Assembly: GCF_022376445.1 (NCBI RefSeq)
Contig: NW_025954971.1
Span: forward strand, 186,001-250,000
Reading direction: 5' to 3'
Source: Fomitopsis serialis
Taxonomy: Eukaryota; Basidiomycota; Agaricomycetes; Polyporales; Fomitopsidaceae
DNA: 64,000 nucleotides
Translations under genes and position numbers: made by a program
The notes under the pieces: model-generated
Database searches by the model: none
What the model saw: the letters and a program-made list of their open reading frames with translations, nothing else
Told to the model about the DNA's origin: nothing
In this document: positions 34,455-44,899 of the stretch, piece by piece
Numbering within the stretch: the first letter of the stretch is position 1
Layout of the letters: the number at the start of each line of letters is the position of its first letter

Positions 34455-36267
34455 CGCTCAGTAGCAGTGATACACGCGCTACTGTTAACTTGAACTCATC
34501 GTCTACTACCCAGCCGTGCATGGCATCCAACAGCATCGCTTCCGCTAGTACCGGAGGCTCCAGAAGCGAGCAGGATATGAGTGTGCGATGCGAATTCTGC
34601 AAGACACAGTTTGGCTGCGAAAGCGACTTACTCGACCATTATTTGCATTCTGTGTTCCATCCCACGTGTCAACATTGCAAAGTCGGATTCAAGGATCGAT
34701 CGTCGCTCCGAGAGGCGAGTTCATTGCTTTCAAAGAACGTCCAGTATTGACTCGGGATATTGCATTTAGCACATATTTTCTGTCCATGATACTACGGGAT
34801 GCAAACGTTGCTACGTAGTGTTCAATACGACGCAAGAGCTGCAACAGCATTATCAAAGTGTTCCTTTGCATTCGCCTGGAGAGGCGGCAGCCAGCAAGTC
34901 TGAGAGTGTTGCATCGTCAGAGGTGCTATTTGGTTTCTTTTCGATAGTCCCAGCTATGTCTCACCGCAAGAGAACGACAGATCAAAGCGGCTTTGCAGTC
35001 GCCCAAGGGAATTAAATTCCGACGAAGGAGAGGTAAATGGCACTGCAACCTATGCGATACGAACTTCATAAAGAAGAGATCGCTTGCGCGCCATAACCTC
35101 ATGCATCCGTGTTGCACCATTTGCCAGATAGGCATTGCTGACGACGAGCTTTCCAAGGAGGTGCGACACTACTCTAGCAGCCAGTTGTCACTCTAATGCG
35201 CCATAAGCACATGGCGAAGGTTCATCCATCGTTGATAAATCAGTCGCTAGCTCAGCCCGCATCGGCTCTACCTCGTCCAACCGTGAGCAAGCAGCTATTA
35301 CTGGCAAATCGATTATCAATTTGACTTACTGTTCACCTTAACCTCTAGGACGTTTCTGACCCATTAATCATCACCAAACCGCTGAAGCCCTTGGACGAAA
35401 CTTGCGAACCCATGGAGGACCCACTCCACGAGATTGAGGAACTGCCATTGGCAGCGTCGGATTCGGGCAAAAAGGCAGTGGAAGCGCACGCACCTCGGTC
35501 CGAGTCGCCCATCTCTGCGACAGGCATATCGGAGAATGAAGACGGGAGAGACCCTCCCAGCGAACGTGAGTGCCCCCTCGAAACGACACTACTTGCTTGA
35601 GTTGTTCATGCAGGTCGACTCCCAGAAATAACCGGAATCCAGTTTCCTGTCGACATCCCCCAGACCGGAGATGTCAGATCCAGAGCCGTCCAACAACTAC
35701 AACAGCATGTAGTTGTTACGGTCCAGCCACCAGATGCCGTGGAAACAGTCGCCTCAGATGAGGCAGAGCCTATGTCTGTCGATCAGCATGTCGGCCGGGA
35801 GGAAGGAGAGGCCCTCGAAGGGGGAAAATGGGTACTTCCCGTTGATGGTACAGACAGTGAACGCGAGAACTTCAACTCAGGCGATGTGCATGCGACACAG
35901 ACTCAAGGTAAGCGGCAAGCAGTGATGTTTCAAGCTGTATCATCACTCACGAGTTCTAAGCATCCGATGCATCGTCGACACCACTATCAACGACCCCTGT
36001 GCATACACCAGAGTCAGCGCCGCCGCAGAGTGTGTCGTGGCACTGCAGGAGCTGCCTAAAGAACCCGTGCGACGAGCCTACCGCGACGATGTGCGGGCAT
36101 ATATTCTGCTATAGGTGCGTCTGTCGTACATGCCATTGAAAATGGTGCATACAATGTTGATGGTGCGACGAAATCTGTATAGGTGCATCGTCCGTGAGAT
36201 ATCGGACAAGATGCAGTGCCCTGTATGTAACAGACTCTTCTTGCTGAGGCTGCACGCGACAGCATGA

Positions 36268-36808
36268 GCAGAAATCGTTGACATTCGGCCATAAGTAGAG
36301 GATGAATTGGTACATACGTTATTTGTCGCGGCGACACATTCAAATGCCAATCAACAATGTTTTCAATATTCCTGCGACTGGCAGTGGATGCGGGCGTACC
36401 GTCACAGACGTGATTCGAGTCGCTAGCGCCCATGTAGCAGAATGCTTCTACTAGTAGGACCTCGGGCGTCTACACATGTTTCCTTGCTACTTGTACTTCG
36501 GTGCTCTCTACGTCTCCATTGGACCCGCTGCTCTGTGTGTCGACACCATCTGATGACTGAATGCTTCGCCCTGCGTCTCAGGACAATATTTATCTACAGG
36601 GAATGGTTCTCGTTGGCGAGATGCCCATATCGACTCGACGACGCTCGTTAACGTCACGCGCTGTCGGCTTTGGCTCAGTCTGCGAAGTCGAAGCGACGAT
36701 GTCCCAGCCGCTCGCATGCCGTACGCGGGGGATACTTAGGCCACATAGGACCGGACAAGCAAGCGACCTGTTTCCCAGCACTGCTGTCCATTACCTCAAT
36801 CAGCGACC
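36268..36808. promoter_or_regulatory. Upstream region of gene B
   Basis: The part from about 36600 to 36800 is similar to the region before gene D (about 51120-51290), including GAAGTCGAAGCGACGATGTC. Where D has GGGATATAAGG, B has GGGATACTTAGG, a damaged TATA-like box. Confidence 0.6.
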
Positions 36809-39800
36809 ATGTCTGGGACGTTCACCTGTCTCGACTGTGGTGAAGGCTTCCGCGATGTCTCTGCCTTGTGGAGCCACAGCAAGGCAAGGCAACACGGCCT
36901 TTATCAAGGTCGGAAACCTTTCAGCTTCCCCCATGACAACAAGAGCTACGATCCGGGTGATCTCAGCTACACACTAGCTCAAAAGCATGACTCGTACCAA
37001 GTCGACATGCCGTACGGTCGGACTACGGTGTTTCTTCCTGCCTCAAGGACTGCCGTGGCGTCAGTGTCGGCATTAAATGATGCAGCTGCTGCAGGCGCAG
37101 CGAGGGCAACGTTTGACACAGCTCCCGCGACCACATACCCGCCTGGCGACCCAGCCATGGAGTGCAGATGTGAAATCTGTGATCTGTCCTTCCGTTCGGA
37201 TAATGAGCTCAACACTCATTACAAGTGGTCTCCCGTACACCCATCCTGCGGGAAGTGCGCGAAATGTTTTCGAGATAAGAGTCAACTTTCCCGGGTGAGT
37301 CGCAACATGAGCTTCCCTAGTCGTGTTGACTCAGTGACCTCGTTCGTCGGCGCTAGCATCTGCAAACTGCGCATGCGTGTGACATCTGCGTCTGCGGAGT
37401 AATCTTCGAAATCAACCATGCGTCCGTGCACTACAAGGCATCTTCGTGTCATCCCAAGTGCATCAATTGTGGGGCAGCGTTCAAGGACGCTCCCGCGTTG
37501 AATGTGGTGAGCTTGATATTTACCGTTCCGGTCGTCTACCCTGATCGTCTCGTAGCACTACAGATCCTCCCATTATGATCATTATTGTCTTCGCTGCGAC
37601 CTCTGGTACCCTACGAAGCCAGATCTACAGCGGCATTTCTTCGAGTGCAGTGCACATCCTCGCTGCTTTCAGTGCAAGGAAGGTTTCGTCGGACATGTAG
37701 AGTACTTTCAGGTCTGTGGCGACCTCAGAGACTCAAATTCCCCAATCACGGACTGATACATGCTGATTTAGCATGTGGCTGCGGTACATAACTCGAAGGT
37801 AACGACGACCATAGCACCCACGAAGGTAGATCCATTACCCGAAGCAAACCTGCGAGCATATGCATTGATGAGACTGTCTTTACAGGTCGTTGCGATTTCC
37901 AAACCTCCTCAGAAGAACAAACAGGAGAAGCCCCCACCGTATCGCTGCGACCACTGTAATCTAGGCTTCAAGAAGTCGAAGCAGCTCAAGAAACATAACC
38001 GCCAGACCCCTCTGCACCCGTGCTGTACCCAATGCAATAAAGCTTACGCAATGTACGGGCCTTATGAGCGTGTAAGTCAGTGTCGCCACTATCGCGATCC
38101 GTTCGCTCACATTGCATTCCGTCACACAGCATATGATTAACAAACATCCACGGGCCGAGATACTGCCCAAGCTTCCTCCACGACCGTCACCGCAGGTGCG
38201 CGACAATCGTATATGTCCAACTGTTTGTCGTTGGTACTGATCAAGTTCTTCGTTCGGAACTCTAGGCCGTACAGGCTGGTCCATCGACCAACGTCCAACA
38301 ATCAGAGCCGCTAGGCGAGTCTCCGAAACTCCCGGAGAGGGATGATTATTCTAACATTGGCTGCTAGCCCCTGGTGCCGGCTCACAGACAGCGGGAACGG
38401 GCGCGTCTGCATCGAACTGCGAGACAGCTACGGCGGTGCCCGAAGTAGTCGACGTAGGTGACCCTCCGGTGGAGTGTGAGTGTCGCTCAGCTGCACTATT
38501 TGTTTGTATCCCTTACGTGGGTCATCTTCTCAGCATCGGTGAAGCCTCAGGTGCTAGTCGATGCTCCAATTCGAGACGCCGAGGCCACCGCGAGTGCGGT
38601 ATATCATCTTCCGGCAGCAGTCAATGTGGGACCGTCTGGCGAAACCGGCCGGGATGCCGGCACGTTGACTCAAACAATGCTCGAACAAGAGTATCCCGTC
38701 AAGACGCCTGAGGTTAATGTCAGTGCTGTCTTGTAGCGTTGGGCGAATTGCCTACTGAAGGGCAGTATATATACAGCTTGGGAGCGATACGGGATCTGTC
38801 ATATCATTCGACTCCCTCGCCTCCACCAGTTCGGAATCGGACGCCTTATTTGCACAAGCTCGGGCTCTTTCGAACACAGCCGTGCAATGCGAAGATGTTG
38901 ACGAGCGCGAAGATACCTTCTCCGACGCGTACGAATACATCCAGTGAGCTGTTATGCAGAAATGCTACATACTTTCGCGATAACTGACTTCTCTTGCAGT
39001 GCTAACGAGCGATCGACCGATGTCAACGCGCGGGCGATTGACGAGCGACCTGACAGCGTCATCAGCTACGTTACAGACGTAGACTCAGCTGTCATGTCCG
39101 CCAGTTCCTTAGCGCGACCGTCGGACTCCACTGCCACCCAAGCCTCTTCTTCGTCGAACAACACAGCAAGAGACATGGACACGGAACAGCTTGTCTATCC
39201 CCAGGATACGATGTCCGAGTCTTACATTAGTACACCGTTCTCGGATGCGTGCACCTGTGACCTAACTATTCGCCCTGAAAGCATCGACAACACCAGCATG
39301 GAGTCCGCCTCTCGTACGGCAGCCTCGCCATCGCTGATCGCATCTAACACGTCGGCGGATGCGCCGCCCGTCAGCACAGGACGAACCCGGAGCTCGACTT
39401 CATCGTGTTCTACAGTGTCGGAGGAAAGTAAGTGACATGATCCTCACGAACTGCTTCGTGCAACATACTAACTATTTCTGTGCCGTTCCGCCCCAGTCTC
39501 AAGTATCACAGTGTCCGTAGCAACGAGCATGAGTAGCCCAACTCCTGCTCCTTCCGAGCCAGTCGCGAGCGCTCTCCCTCAAGGAAGGTCCACAGCTTCT
39601 GGCCCGTCCTGGCACTGTCGGAGTTGCGGAAAGGACCCATGCGAGGACCCTACAGCAACACAGTGTGGACACATCTTCTGCTACAAGTTCGTCACGCCCT
39701 TGACCTCTCAGTACTTTTGCTGACACTGATGTACGAACGTGTAGGTGCATCGTCAGGGAGATCGCCGAGAGTATGAAGTGTCCGGTTTGCAACAAACTGT

Positions 39801-39826
39801 TCCTCTTGCGGCTTCAAGCGTTCTGA
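36809..39826 (+). CDS. Gene B: multi-C2H2 and RING protein (putative E3 ubiquitin ligase)
   Basis: The start MSGTFTCLDCGEGF opens a C2H2 finger. Exons follow with CEICDLSFRSDNELNTHYK, VHPSCGKCAKCF, CDICVCGVIF, CHPKCINCGAAF, YCLRCDLWYPTKPDLQRHF, AHPRCFQCKEGF, RCDHCNLGFKKSKQLKKHN and LHPCCTQC. Most downstream exons begin with a His that completes the preceding finger. A disordered linker includes SDTGSVISFDSLASTSSESD, ERPDSVISYVT and SDACTCDLTIRPESI. The RING is WHCRSC, TQCGHIFCYK, a phase-2 intron, CIVREIAESMKCPVC, ending LFLLRLQAF at the TGA at 39824-39826. All eight RING ligands are present. The fingers may bind protein or nucleic acid while the RING recruits an E2; both roles are inferred. 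No frame break was seen. It is the closest relative of gene D. Confidence 0.8.
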
Positions 39827-41586
39827 TCGGACGAATGCTGTGTATATGATGTGGATCTTGTGTACTATCTTGCTCTTTGTGACCCCTCTGACCCTGCTTC
39901 CGTAGCGGTTGCAAAGAGAGTTCAGGCGCGGTGAACGTGTGCCTCTTGTGCCCATTCGGAAGACACAATATGCACACTGGCACAACGCTTCGCCGGGGGT
40001 ATGCGATTTACGACCAGATGATCCTCAGGGCCGTCTCCCTTGGGCCATGCCTTATGACCGTTGGATGCATGTATACGTCCATCAAGCCCGTCGCTCACAG
40101 CTGTTTCCCAATCGATAGGCCCGATGTCCAGACTCTCACAGAAGCGGAGTCTCGGTGTTACCCATTAAAACCAGCAGTGTCAAGGGCGAGCCAGACCTTG
40201 AGGTCGAACGGCAGAGGGTGCGGGTCACCTAAAGTCAAGACCTGACGTCTTCCGCTTGTGCGCATTTGTGCGGGCAGGAGCCTATCGGTTTGGAAACAGC
40301 TGTGACCCAATAGGTATGTACTGCAGTGATTCAGCAAACGGACATAAGTCAGTGTTCCTGGCGGAGGTTTCACGAGTCACGACACCTATGCAATATTGAC
40401 TAGGCCACGACATACTGTGTGCACATCCGCGAGACATGTAACATAACATAACTCGCAGGGATGCACACGGGACTTGTTGCGAGCTGTAGGTCCTCTGTTG
40501 AAGAGCCTCCGCGTCACCGTGGCCTTCGCAAGATCTGCAGCAGGAAGTCCAAGTCGCCACGTGAGTTACTCGCCTCCGACGTCAAACGGATCACCACTGA
40601 TTGACTACTGCTGGTTCAGTGTCACTACGCTTCGAGTGCGGCTGCGGTATGCTGTACTCACACGTTTTCACGCAGTGAGATCAGCGTCGAAGACGTCTTT
40701 CTGGCGGACAACACTACAGTTCACAAGGCGAATTAGCTCTTCGAGGGATCTGACGGGTCACGGAAGCAACAGCTTGTACGATGTCGTCGCGAAGGTAACT
40801 GCGCAAGCGACGAACACTGGCGATGTCAACGCCAGTAAAGTCGCTCAGCTGGTGAGTTGTGTGTCGCGTTGCGCAAGGTCTTGAACTATGATCTAAACCT
40901 CGCGCTGCAGTACATTCTCAGTCTTAGACAGTCTTAGGTTCTGGCTGCGTGGCTTCGACAGGCTGAAGGCCTTTGCACGAGACGCGCTCTGCGAGATTCG
41001 AGTTGCGTCGTAAAGATTTGTCGCGATGGAGCATGGAAAGGCAGCTGTGGTATATCCCAGAGCGAGACAGTCACTTGCAGGTCGGTGCAAGCTCGACAAA
41101 AGTTGTATAATGAGGAGACCTCCTACTTAACTCACTGGCAGTTTCGGCCCATCTTATGTCGTCACAGAGCCTGAACATCTCTTGCAATTGTTATTCATTT
41201 TGGGACCAAAACTTCAAGCTTACCGAGCAGTAGCTGAGAGAAACCGACAACGACATCTTCGCCTAAATTGTTATTACTGCTCGACAGCCTTGAGTCTTGA
41301 CAAATCCCGCCGTTGAACCTATTTCAAAGGATGCACAATATGCGCTTCGCCATAATTTGATGCACTCTGCTACGTAGAACCACGTCACCGCGGATTGATC
41401 TTCACTAGGTAGCTTTTTTTGCGCAACAAGCCGCTCTACGGATACTCTTCCTAGGGACTGTCTGACGATGTAGCTCATGAGATACTCTGCAAAGGTATTC
41501 AGATACGAGGCAGACGGAGATCGACACAGTTCAAGAAAGAGTGTAAGGCTAATGCACGTAGGATCCGCCGATCAACAAGGAATCCA
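39827..41586. other. Gene-poor stretch between genes B and C with a relic F-box segment
   Basis: The 1.76 kb between two convergent RING genes contains a short F-box-gene relic (about 40460-40625). Open frames elsewhere are short and without recognised motifs. Confidence 0.5.
40460..40625 (+). pseudogene. Relic of an F-box protein gene
   Basis: The segment is clearly similar at DNA level to the minus-strand F-box gene near 10440-10575. It shares GGATGCACAC, ACTTGTTGCGA and AGCCTCCG-GTCACC. It can be read as RDLLRAVGPLLKSLRVTVAF, then in a shifted frame as SPRELLASDV. Only a small part of the gene is left. Confidence 0.7.
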
Positions 41587-41735
41587 TCAAGCGTGGAGCC
41601 TCAGAAGGAATAGCTTATGGCATACAGGACATTGCATCTTCTCCGCGATCTCTTTCACGATGCAGCTAAGCATACGACGTAATGAGCGCGCCGATACCAG
41701 TCACAGTGGGCCAATGACATACCTGTGGCAGAAGA

Positions 41736-44700
41736 CATCAGGAAAAACCTCTCCGGAGAATTACGGTGTGTTGGCTCACATTCTCGACAATACGCAGCAT
41801 CCAAATTATACTCCACTATTCTGACATTATTCACAGCATTATTCACTACTGTACACACCGTCTGTGCATACATTCGTAATCTGTTCGTAATACAATGCAA
41901 TACGAGCACATGCTACTGAGTTCTCGCTACGAGCTAGAAATACTCATATGGCACGAGAAGCCACGTAATTGCCAGAATCAGTCGTTCAGGCAAAGGACGC
42001 AAGAACATTGAGGTGTATGCAATGTACTCGTAGACCCTTCGTAACAAGATATATTGCATTATTTAAGCTACACCTCGAGTAGGACGTACTTCTCGTGCAG
42101 CCTGACAGTTGTCATCACCAACCCTGACTGCTGAAAGTGCGGTATGCGCCGGAGTTTCCGCTATCTGCGGTAGTTTTACGAGCGAATCCGAGTCATCCGG
42201 CACAGCCGCACAGGCAATGGTCACCATTACGAAGGCTCGCGCATGCGAGCACGACGAGATGGCGCGAGCGGGCGGGTCGTCGTCATGCTGCGAGTATGCA
42301 TAGGTACGTTCGTCTCGTGTTGCATTGCTGGGTGTCAGTCCATCCTCGTGTTGAACGCGGGCACGGCTGTGGTGGTCTTCGTCACAGTGCATGCTGCCGG
42401 TCGCCATGCGTGTTGCCGAGGGAGCGCGAGCAGTTGGGCGGCGGGCGAGCAGGCGGGGCGAAAGGCCGTGCGAGCGGGTGTGCGAAAGGCCGTGCGACCG
42501 CGGGCGAAAGGAAGCGCGGGCGAAAGAGAGGAAGCACGGACAGAAGAAAGCGGCGGGTGGATAGACAAGCAAATGCTGGTGCTGAAGGTAATGCTGGCGG
42601 AATGAACACCTTCGTCAGCACAAACAACAGCATATACAATCACCCACTTACCTGTTTTCCCCGTGGTTAGCCCGTCCTCTCTCGCACTACTCAACCGCCT
42701 GTCTGCCCGTCCACCTCAGTACCAACAGGCTCGTGTGTTCACTCACCTATTCGAAATGGGCTGCGACGCGCGTTTGAGCTGACTACCAAAAGTGCGGACA
42801 CGACGAGGTTAGTGGTCACAACGGAAGCACACGCACTGACCTTTTTGAAGGTACATTCTGACCGTGACGCGATGCGTGGCCTGCTTCTGAGGCACGGGCC
42901 GGGTGATGGGCAGGGCGAGGGAGCTGAGACGGTGGCGTGCAGAGGAGTCAGCAGAGATAAGGAGTGCGAGAGGGAGAGGGAGACCTCTGTGACCGTCACG
43001 TACCGGGCAACAGTGCTCGGAGGCGTTTGCTCTGCAAATGCGCGCGGGGGATCGAGGTCACGGGCTGCCAATGGTTGTCAGAACGGGTACACACACACCA
43101 ACAGGGACGTACCGACTGTCATGGTTAGCTGTCCCAGCGCGGTACAGCACGACGTGGGCTGCGATCTTTGATCATGCTGGAGTATCCGATGAACGCCGAC
43201 GGTGTACCCGAGCTGCCGTCTGAGCACGACGCGCATTGGGATTGCGTTGGGATGCGGGGCTGGAAGGGCAGACAGATTGTCGTGAAATGGACAGCAGGTA
43301 CGTACCATGTGCTCATCCTTTCGCGAGGCTCCTGAGCCACGTATCCTCCCGCGCATCCGTCTACTGTCAAGTCAGCGGGCTTGTTGCGTAGTACTACATC
43401 GGGCGTTGAGGATCGCGAGGAAGAGACTAGCAGAGACAAGAGACACGGCGCCACTACGCAGAGTCAGATTACGACCTGCCCTAAACTTGATCTTGATCGA
43501 CCACGTCGCTACAACGCCACGTCGACTCTCGAGCATCCACTTGCTCAGTACTCAGTACTCAACGTTCTGTCAACTGTCGAGTCAACTACCCGCCCACATT
43601 CACGTTACTCGCACGCTGCCGCTCCAACCTCCATCAAGTAAATGCCACCCCATAGCTGCTGTTGCCATGCAGAACGGCCTCCTACCACTCCCAGTTGAGC
43701 ACCACAGATGTGCTACGCATCGCCGCTCGTGCCCTTACCTCGCTCGCTCTCAGCTAGCTGCTGCGTAGACTCCACATGGGGCTCCAGTCCAACAAGTTGT
43801 GCGTAGAACATTTTGTCCGTCTTAATCCTGCTGACATGTATACGTGAATCTTGCATGCTGGCATACAGGGGCTCTACTGTCGTGTACCAACTTGTGTGGG
43901 CAAGGTACTGTCATCTTGCCTGTCTCGCTCGCCTACGATGTACGCATCTGATCCGTTCACGGAGTGAGTGCCTACAGTCCAGAGCTGGCCCGAGTCGGAC
44001 CGACACACTGCTCACATCTTCCTCCTCTCCATCCTTCTCGCCGTGTCTGCCAAATGGCTCTACTAGTACTGCCACGTGTGCGATGCTCCACTCGCACGGA
44101 CGCTCGCTCTCGTCGCCCAACCATTGCAACGATGATGGCCCGCCTGGCTGCGAACCTGCCTGCTTGTTGGTGCGCAACGCTCCACGCAGCCGCCCTCCGC
44201 GTCCTCGAGAGGCCTGGCAATCCGGATGTTCCTTGCGTGGATGACGCAGCCGATAGTAGAGGAAGCTCTGTAGCAGGCCTGTGTCAGCGATGTTCGAAGC
44301 CACGACCAGATACAAGCTACCTCACGTGTTCTCAGCATCGCGCACACCGAACACGTCGATGAATCGACATTACGCATGATTGTGAGCCTGCCGCCGAGTC
44401 GTATGCGCATGTGGGCGAGTTCGTCTAATACCCGGTTAGTAGTTTCGTCACTAGTATGCACAGCTCATGCTACTTCATTCGCAGCCCTTGCCTTTATAGG
44501 ACTGGCATGATATACCCGATGAGTAGATTCGAACAATCGAGACGTAATCACATACCATTCCCAGTACTGCCTGTATAGTACCCTTGCGTCTTTGTGCTCC
44601 GTAGTGTATCACCCAATGAATTGAATGTTGCTCAATCTCAATTCGTGCTGTCAATCAACTGTAAAGTCTGTCATAGCATCGAGGGAATATGCTACTAGCA

Positions 44701-44899
44701 AAATACTACGAGTCAATGAGACAGTAATAGCGGATCATGCTCCGGAATGCACCATATTACTTATGCATTCGTACTGGAAAGAGAGGGGACTAGCTAACAA
44801 AAGCTATTCTCAAAAAACTCGGGAACATACGTCATTACTGTCTATTCCGCAGAATAACAGTGCATTATGGCGCATTCACGGGAGGGTTTTTTCCTGATG
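41736..44899. mobile_element. Element E3 (3164 bp), inverted twin of E2, inside the RING exon of gene C
   Basis: The ends are CATCAGGAAAAACC (left) and GGTTTTTTCCTGATG (right). The whole element is the reverse complement of E2 with the same length. The flanks read GGCAGAAGA at left and GATGTGCCC at right. Intact paralogues have GGCAGAAGATGTGCCC, so GA is duplicated and nothing was lost. It contains no recognised transposase. Confidence 0.92.

Larger units (their letters stand above)
26381..36267 (+). pseudogene. Gene A: multi-C2H2 and RING gene, split by two inserted elements
   Basis: Three coding blocks in the same orientation appear to form one gene. Block 1 (26381-27356) has degenerate finger exons: CCATCSQTF, FHPSCAICFESF, CGCQFGSKADLTKHL, HPRCWQCGMVY. 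Block 2 (30566-31290) has CELCRVWYVGDGELVRHYL, YHPRCQPC and HGANGCKGCYRIF. Block 3 (34455-36267) has CEFCKTQFGCESDLLDHYL, FHPTCQHCKVGF, TGCKRCYVVF, WHCNLCDTNF, a long acidic Ser/Thr/Pro linker and the RING: WHCRSC, MCGHIFCYR, an intron, CIVREISDKMQCPVC, then LFLLRLHATA and the TGA at 36265-36267. Element E1 interrupts an exon (stop soon after entry) and E2 lies in an intron. Block 3 alone could be a shorter working gene, with a start at about 34520. Whether all three blocks were ever one transcript is inferred. Confidence 0.6.

Noticed and set aside
43174..43305. Short open stretch with MLEYPMNADGVPELPSE in E3 (also in E2 reversed)
   Set aside because: It looks protein-like and could be another captured fragment, but it is only about 43 codons long and matches no family I can name.
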